Shown here: positions 57,178 through 64,000 of the stretch, piece after piece
Layout: each line of letters starts with the position of its first letter
Numbering within the stretch: the first letter of the stretch is position 1
NCBI GenBank assembly: GCA_038373865.1
Contig: JAXGGA010003450.1
Location: 38,390 to 102,389, forward strand
From: Uloborus plumipes
Lineage: Eukaryota; Arthropoda; Arachnida; Araneae; Uloboridae
DNA length: 64,000 nucleotides
Direction: 5' to 3'
Made by a program: the position numbers and the translations under genes
The notes under the pieces: model-generated
What the model was told of the DNA's origin: nothing
Databases searched by the model: none
Seen by the model: only the letters and a program-made list of their open reading frames with translations

Positions 57178-58320
57178 TTAATACTGCATAAAGATTGCAT
57201 AAATATAGTCATGGAGCATGTTTTTGTCACTTATGTCAAAGGACACTTTGCTATTGCTTGCGTAGTACTCAGCAAGCATTGATGCTGCTTCTTTATCTGT
57301 TCGGGCCCTTCTGTGGTTGTAGGTAATGATGTTTGTTTTAATATTCATTTTCTGCGAGACAGTTTGATTGTTTAAAGTTTTAATAACTTTCCAATGTTGC
57401 GATTCTTTTCTAGGGTCAAGTTTGTCGCAGAATTCAGCCCATTTCTTACATTTGCAAGAGGGGATTTCTTCCTCAATGTTTTGACAAAGTTCAGAAAATT
57501 TTTCTCTAATTGATTCAGTATTGTTACTTTGAAGTTCCACACTTAGTTGGTCGCGTTCCTTGATCAGATCGTCAATTTTTCTGCCCTTCCAGTAAGCTAT
57601 CCATTTCTCTCTTCTTTTGACCCTAGGTATGTAAATTTTTGAAACTGTATTAATATGTGACGTAAAAGCTTGCAGTTTATCGTCAAGTGTGTGTGGTCTG
57701 GTGAGTTCATAGTGCAAGGTCTATCACGTTCAGAAGTGAACCCGTTCCAATCCGCTCTTCGGAAATTCCACGACCTTTTATTTTGAATGGCTGTCTCAAT
57801 CCTTTGGTTGGTCTTGATAAGAATTGGGAAATGGTCACTGATGGCCTTTTTCAAGGTCTTCCATGTTGTTTGATCTGCTGATTGATGTTTTATAGCCGTA
57901 ATGTCGAAGGCTGATGCCGTGCAATTTGTTTCTGAGAGATAGGTGATTTCTTTGTTGTTAAGAACAGAGAAGTCAATGTCGTTGAGAAGATCCTCGATTT
58001 GGGATCCTTTTGAATCAAGAATTTTGTGACCCCCATGTGAGGCTCTTAGCATTAAAATCCCCTAGAATAATTTTGGTATTGGAATTTGTATGTACTAACT
58101 TGCTAAGGAGGTTGGTATTGATTCTAGAATTGTCTGGGTGATAGGCATTTACAATCGTGAATTCATGATGTGGTAAGACTACGGCGATTGCTTGCATTTC
58201 AGTACTACTCTCGCTGTCAGTGTTCCCAATTGTCGGTAGTGGGATCTCATAGAATTTGATTTCTTTCGTTTTGATGAGAAAAGTCAGGCCTTCGCTAGAA
58301 TGGTCTTCGGCAATCAGACT
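57178..58320 (-). pseudogene. LINE fragment: APE endonuclease and linker
   Basis: Minus strand, three frames. The first (to about 58035) has FTIVNAYHPDNSR and KIILGDFNAKSLTWGS. The next has LLNDIDFSVLNNKEITYLSE and ISDHFPILI. The last (57178-57717) has KREKWIAYWKGRKIDDLIKE and HWKVIKTLNN. N-x-Y-x-P, GDFNA and SDH are the catalytic blocks of apurinic-type LINE endonucleases. Frameshifts near 58035 and 57720 inactivate it; the RT domain is missing. Confidence 0.85.
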
Positions 58321-58500
58321 CGGAGCGAACTTGTGGCAATCAAGGAAGCTATAACTTTTTACTTAACTAATTCTCAAGCTGTATATCTAGCTGAGAGACT
58401 GGTTGTTTTTTCAGACTAAATCAGCCCTTGAGGCCATCCGAAATGGAGAAACTAACATCACCTCCAATATAAACAACTTGCTCAATCGGATGCATAGCAA
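58318..58500 (+). pseudogene. LINE fragment: RNase H domain
   Basis: Plus strand SELVAIKEAITFYLTNSQAV, then RLVVFSD, a small frame break, ALEAIRNGETNIT and SCVLQWIPAQ. The E-x-x-A-I-x-x-A and VFSD blocks are RNase H catalytic motifs as in I-group LINEs. It abuts the endonuclease fragment head to head at about 58318. Confidence 0.75.
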
Positions 58501-60590
58501 AGGGAAATCTTGCGTTCTGCAGTGGATACCCGCACAGACAATCCTTGACAGACAATCTTGTGGCAAGACGCTGACAACTTAAAATCAGTAACATAACAAT
58601 CTTGAGGCAGTCTTGAGGAAAGATTGCCTTCTTGACACGTCAATCTTTATGCAATCTTAGGGCAAGAAGTTTTGCTTGCTGGGCTTCGACGATGAATCTC
58701 GGCTCAATTTGGGCAATGATGACACTCGTTTACGTGTGTAAAGGTCTCGCAGTGCATGCTTCGATAATGTCTTTGCTTTACAGCGGTACACCGTACCCAC
58801 AACTTTGGCGATGTTATGGGGTGCCAACGCGTACTATACGCGGTCACCGCTAACATTGATTCCCAACACCTCGAAAGCCCAGTGGTACGTTCGTAACATA
58901 TTTCAGTCACATGTGTTGGTTCGCGTGGCATGGTTTAGGTGAGCCATTTGTCAACAGGGACAACGACAGGTTACACACAGCAAGGATGTCAGAGGCTTCA
59001 TTCCGACACGTTATCACTTTCTCTGACTTGATCGATCGCTTGATTTGACAAAGTTCGAGCATATCTGGGCTCACTTGAGCTGGTAAGATGGACACCCTAT
59101 GAGTTTAATCGAATTAGTGTCGCGTTTATAGTAACTGTGTAATGAGTGGACGTTAGGCACCGTTTTATAGACTTTCATGCGTCATGGCTTGCATGTATCA
59201 CCTCATATATCCATTCCCACACTTCTTATATCAATGTTCTCCTCACGTGGGGAAAATTTCATTTCATTCAAACAACTCATTCTAAGTGCGTTGACTTCCT
59301 TGTAAAAGAACGTGTAAGTGGGCGTGCTTATTGTTGTTTTTCGGTAAGATTTTCATTGATTATGCTCCCTTAACCCCCTTTTCCCTTCGAAATTACAGGT
59401 CTAGAGTAATTTATCAGTAATTAACTTCTGTAAAATGTTCCTCGCCAATTACTCACCTCCTGTTTTATCAAGGTCCACTCTCGAAAAAGGTTGGAGAGCG
59501 TTGCCATTTTGCTACAATATTTTTTTTGAAAATTTTGTTTTGTTGACCTAGAGAGTGCGAGGAAAATAGTACATTAATAAAAATTGACTGATTACTATTT
59601 ATTGCTCTGAAAAAAAAAAATGTTATCTTTACGGAGTAACGTAACCGAACAAATATTCAAAATATATAGTGTGGTGGAGATCACGGGACGCAGGAGCGTC
59701 CCGCCTCGCCAAGATAATTAAATACAAGCCGCCAAGAAATTTCCGTCGCCAAGAAAAATGTAAAAGAGCGACTAAGGACTGATTACGCGAGTAACCAAAC
59801 CGGGGTTTTCCCCCCTCTGTATCTCAGCCCCATAAAGATCCCTAGAGTTCTTTTTTGGTATACTCAATCTCCAGCGGCCCCTGACGGCACATACTAAAGC
59901 AAAACATCCAGGACCCTCAGGGGGAGGGGTGATAAAGGTTAAAAAATCGCTATTTTTCGCACTTTTTAAAAATTGTTTGACAGGGGTCCAGACTAAACGG
60001 TAACTCGGATTGAGCTCTGCTTTTGCACCCACATTTATTTTGTCCCAAAGCTCAGCATAGGGGGTTTTTTGACCCCCACCCCTCCCCCCTCGTTTTTTTT
60101 CCGTATCTTTTCTCCCCGGGGGTCTTTAGTGTTGATTTTTGGTATGAATATTCTCGATGAGACATTGAGGACGTTTTCCCAAAATTTATCCCCCGGGGTC
60201 ATCGCACCCCGGAGTTATTAATGCTTAAAATTGGTCCGATTTCTATCTACTAGCTCTGTTCAACAGCTGAGCATTTATGTTGTCATTGTTGGGCGACGAG
60301 GAAAGAAAACTCAATGATTTATAATTTCATCTGTTGCCAGTTTCTATTTGTTAACAAATAAAATATTTGTAATTGATTTTATTGCATAAGGCTTTTTAAA
60401 GGGATCTTCAATTTAGTTCATTTTAATATGAGATCGGCAGTAAGAGTTGAGTTTTTTTTTTTTAAACTTTTAATTTAATCGTATATTGTTGGCCTTATTG
60501 TTAGCAACTAGCTTTGTTTTGCGTCCGTTCGGGTGGTACATTGTGATTGATTTCAAATTTATCTTAGACTGAAGAAGATCGTTGAACTTT
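58500..60590. other. Gene-free stretch
   Basis: Short degenerate frames only. Between 59690 and 60240 there are CCCC/GGGG-rich sentences (CCCCGGGG, CGCCAAGAAA) that recall the palindrome at 60731, suggesting decayed related repeats. No gene or RNA is seen. Confidence 0.4.
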
Positions 60591-60730
60591 TGCACCAGAT
60601 GCATGCCGCCAAGAAAACCACATGTGTCGGACCGCCAAGAAAAATGTTGAAGGGAAAAAAAAACATGCAAAGTAAATTTTGAAGAGAAAAAAAAACAGGC
60701 AAAGAAATAATATTAATGCAAAAACATGTG

Positions 60731-61109
60731 ATATCTCCCCAAAAACAACAGTGTTGTAAAAAAAATCCCCCGCCAAGAAAACCTTAAATACTCAGCCTTA
60801 AAAAGTTATGATATCGAGTTTTCTCGCCAAGTTTGTGCCAAACTACAACTAACCTGTATGTATTGTTCTTTTAAATTGTTTTCAGTCCTGCCAGGCGGGA
60901 AGTTTTTACTCATTAAGCAATCACCTCACAAGACAAAGCTTCCCGCCTGGCAGGACTGAAAACAATTTAAAAGAACAATACATACAGGTTAGTTATAGTT
61001 TGGCACAAACTTGGCGAGAAAACTCGATATCATAACTTTTTAAGGCTGAGTATTTAAGATTTTCTTGGCAGGGGATTTTTTTACAACACTGTTGTTTTTG
61101 GGGAGATAT
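60731..61109. repeat. Near-perfect palindrome, 171-bp arms
   Basis: 60731-60902 and 60939-61109 are almost identical inverses (ATATCTCCCC...CAGGCGGGAAG) with a 36-bp spacer. CGCCAAGAAAA words occur in the arms and in the left flank (60608, 60633). It has no coding potential and is probably the ends or core of a fold-back transposon. Confidence 0.8.
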
Positions 61110-61741
61110 TACTTTTCTATAGAGCTATAGAGCTGATGGGGGGGGGGGGGGGAGCATTTATTTATTAGGAGTTTGCGTGATCACCAAATTCTGGAAAATT
61201 ACAGCGAGACTGAAATAAAATTAATTATTCTTTGACGCCAAAAAATTTGGCGATAATTGGCAAGAGTGCCAAATCTGACTTTTAATGACTTATTTAGTTT
61301 AAAAATTAAACATTTAATATTAAATTTCTGTAAAATTGTTTCTGGCAAAATTGACAAGCACATAAGTCCTTTGTTTCGCCCACTGATTTGTTTGACGCAA
61401 GTTTTTGAAGAAGCGCCAAGTGTTCCTCGTTATGAAAACTAACCCTCTTCTTTGTAATGATTTAAACCTCTACCTGTATTAGGTAATTGTTTGAGTTAAC
61501 TAAATTGGGATGAATCCTAGTTTAAGGTCCGGCGATAAATTATTAAATCCGGCAACCCACAGAATTATCATTGTATGATTGGATTATTTGGCGATTTTAA
61601 GCTAAATTATTGCAACCCTACTACATTATTAAGCTACAGTCTGAAAAAAATCGCCAAACCCGGACCCTAAAGTAGGATTTTACCCTAAATTGATCATTTT
61701 TACGTTAATACTTTCAGTATCGATTGGGAAATATCGATTAA

Positions 61742-61847
61742 GAGCCGGTCTCCACATCAGCAGAAAACCGACCGAAACCGAAGGCAGAAACTGAAAATCT
61801 TTCTGCCTTCGGTTCGGTCGGTTTTCTGCTGATGTGGAGCTGGGCCC
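61742..61847. mobile_element. Harbinger-like palindromic MITE, copy 3
   Basis: Shortest of three copies (106 bp), a nearly pure hairpin: CCACATCAGCAGAAAACCG pairs with CGGTTTTCTGCTGATGTGG. TAA on both sides (61739-61741, 61848-61850). The CGAAACCGAAGGCAGAAAC block is shared with the other copies. Confidence 0.8.
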
Positions 61848-62395
61848 TAAGGTAAATGGAGCAGTAGGTAAAGCTATAAAAAAATAAAATATACATAATA
61901 ACAATGCATTACATTGAAATATATTTTCCAATCTTAAACGAATGAAGCATTTATCTTTTACTAATAAATATTTCTCAACTGCGTAATTGATTGGAATAAT
62001 TTACATTAAAATAAAACTTACGGTTGTTTGATGTTTTGAAATCTGGATATTACACAGGTACCGAAAGAAAGTGTGATTAAATCGTTGCCCCTCAGCGGAT
62101 TAATAAACGTAGAGGAAATATATGAAAGAATAAACTTCTCTTTGTTGCCAAAATTGATAACAAATCTACAAATCTAGTGAAATTTAATGACATTCGCTAT
62201 CAAAATACTACAAAATAGTACAGTGAACGCCGGTCAATTAATTCAGTGGTCATTTGAATTAGCCGCTTTAACGAATGAAAGTTGTCAAAAACAAAATAAA
62301 GTCCAGCTTTATTAAATTAGTCGCTTTTTTGAATCAATACTGCGCAGGAATTTCGTCTTTAAGATTTGAAATCAACCCGAACAACAACACACTAA

Positions 62396-63393
62396 GGCCC
62401 TTATATAGACGAGCCGGCCGCATCAAGATTAAGTTTCACCACTTTGGATCCAGCGCGTGCTTGAGTGGCTGTCTTTTCTGGCCAGTAATCGCATTTTGGT
62501 AATTTTTCAGTGGGAGCAATTATTAGCGTCACGCAGATTTGGCAAAGATTAGCAATGCACCAAAACTTTTCTCTGGTAACCCCACACTACAACAATGAAA
62601 AATTGAAAGTAAAAGTAAATGAATTGGATCCAAAGTGGTCGAACTTAAGCTTGATGCGTCGGCCTCTGTCTATATAGCGGCTCTACAACACACTAGAGCC
62701 GCTATTTTGTCAGGCCGACACATCAAGATTAAGTTTCACCACTTTGGATCCAATTTCCAATTCATGAACTTTTACTTTCAATTTTTCATTGTTGTGACCT
62801 ACAGTTACCAGAAAAAAGTTTTGGCACATTGCTAAGCTTTGCCAAATCCACGTGATGCTAAGAAGTGCTCATAGTAAAAAATTACCAAAACGCGATACTT
62901 GCCAGAAAAGACAACCACTCAAGCACTTAAATACGCGCTGGATCCAAACTGGTGAAACTTAATCTTGATGCGTCGGCTCGTTTATATAGGGGCCTTACAA
63001 CACACTAAAGACTTAAAAGTAATTTAAGTCTCGCGGGGAGCCTTCACCTTCATACCCTCCAGGATCCCCTGTACCTAAGGCCCCTATATAGATGAGCCGG
63101 CGCATCAAGATCAAGTTTCACCACTTTGGATCCAGCGCGTGATTGTGTGCTTGAGTAGTTGTCTTTTCTGGCCAGTAATCGCGTTTTGGTAATTTTTCAC
63201 TGTGAGCAATTATTAGCGGCACGTGGATTTGGCAAAGCTTAGCAATGTGCCAAAACTTTTTTCTGGTAACCCTACTCCGCAACAATGAAAATTTGAAAGT
63301 AAAAGTTAAGGAATCCAAAGGTAACTTCTTTATCCATGGATCCAAAGTGGTGAAACTTAATCTTGATGCGTCGGCCTGTCTATATAGAGGCTC
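62396..63393. mobile_element. Three ~300-bp palindromic-ended units, alternating orientation
   Basis: Units at about 62396-62685, 62697-62997 and 63080-63393. Each ends in versions of GGCCCCTATATAGACGAGCC plus CATCAAGATTAAGTTTCACC and CACTTTGGATCCA. The middle unit is inverted relative to the first (TCTGGCCAGTAATCGCATTT against its complement). CAACACACTA lies before unit 1, between units 1 and 2, and after unit 2. No coding sequence. Confidence 0.75.
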
Positions 63394-63394
63394 T

Positions 63395-63642
63395 ACCTGT
63401 ACCTATCACAACTCGTGGTTTAACCGGGACAGGGCCCTAAAGAACCAGACCAAGGGCCGAGCAAACCTTTGGCCCAGCACCCCCAGAGGTATCGTTTCAC
63501 TTGGAGGACTTTGTGACCACGACATTTTCAACGTCCCCCCAGCCACCATTAATCAAGACGGTGGATCTTTGATCGGCTGGAATCGAACCCGGGACCCTCC
63601 GGTCACGAGTTCGACGCCTTAGCGATCGGGCTACCACGGCCC
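63395..63642 (-). repeat. SINE family A, copy 3
   Basis: Minus-strand head GGGCCGTGGTAGCCCGATCG with B box GGGTTCGATTCCA and the same body as copies 1 and 2. It directly abuts the third palindromic unit. No clear duplication seen; the tail appears truncated. Confidence 0.85.
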
Positions 63643-63879
63643 TCTCGAGGGAGCCTGTTACCTTCACCCGAGTTAAGATAACCCATTTGGGAAAAGGGTA
63701 ATCTTTAACTCGGATGAAGGTAAACTGGGTTCTATTTCGCAATGCGAACAGGGTTTAACCCATAGAGAGCGCGTCCCCAATGAGGCGGATCGGAGAAAGC
63801 CTCCTGAGGTTCCGCCTTTGGGTGGCAAATTGCATCCAACTTCTCGAGTGAACTCATAACAATCTGAACAGCCTCAGAC

Positions 63880-64000
63880 CTTATTACATGGACAAATATC
63901 GCCAACTCCGAAGGCATCGTTGTGTTCTCAGATTGTAGATCTGCCCTCGAAGCCGCCAAAGAAGGAAAAATAAAACTCACTCAAGAAATCATTTCTCTTC
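63880..64000 (+). pseudogene. LINE RNase H fragment, runs off the window
   Basis: Plus strand SDLITWTNIANSEG followed by IVVFSDCRSALEAAKEGKIK and LTQEIISL. The VFSD-C-SALEA block is homologous to the 58318-58500 RNase H fragment, so both come from the same LINE group. An in-frame stop lies upstream near 63865; the right side is cut by the window end. Confidence 0.7.

Overview
The window looks like intron-rich, transposon-rich animal nuclear DNA. It is AT-rich, its exons are short with GT-AG borders, and it is packed with arthropod-type DNA transposons, tRNA-derived SINEs and LINE fragments. An arthropod is most likely, and a chelicerate such as a spider is plausible; the sequence alone does not settle the species. 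No bacterial-type system (CRISPR, operon, prophage) is present.

Three host genes can be supported. (1) On the minus strand, 16 coding exons between 31435 and 5272 encode about 533 residues of actin-related protein 5 (Arp5/ACTR5), a subunit of the INO80 chromatin remodeller. The C-terminal exons lie beyond the left edge. (2) On the plus strand, seven coding exons between 37821 and 51997 encode a complete, secreted 264-residue CRISP-like protein: signal peptide, CAP domain, four-Cys hinge and six-Cys ShKT/ICR-like tail. (3) On the minus strand, 52652-53833 is the last exon, or the whole coding exon, of a RING-H2 protein. Its C-terminal two thirds is a long acidic coiled coil built from a 21-bp tandem repeat.

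Mobile DNA fills most of the rest. An intact-looking Tc1/mariner element (53897-55308) has identical 49-bp ends and an open 320-residue transposase. A degenerate DD37D mariner lies at 49541-50827. A group of hAT-type non-autonomous elements carries 8-bp target duplications (117-2371, 9207-16257, 9938-16247, 27125-27991, 35573-35720, 49129-49401, 56125-56510, probably 42041-42485). Two of these are nested one inside the other. TA-flanked pogo-like MITEs lie at 16372-16545, 30393-30869 and 36981-37374. A palindromic MITE family with TTA/TAA duplications has three copies. There are two large fold-back elements, one SINE family in three same-strand copies, a CR1-like LINE end, and pieces of an APE/RNase H LINE. 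A reverse transcriptase of an unusual family (38640-41150, minus) is split by a 1.3-kb TA-flanked element and reads in frame if that element is removed.

Layout: 1-5055 nested transposons; 5272-31435 Arp5 with transposons in nearly every large intron; 31436-36000 intergenic MITEs; 36000-52350 the CRISP-like gene with RT, SINE, MITE and mariner insertions in its introns; 52574-53833 RING/coiled-coil gene; 53897-55308 Tc1; 55310-64000 gene-free repeats, palindromes and LINE fragments. No pathway links the three genes; they are simply neighbours.
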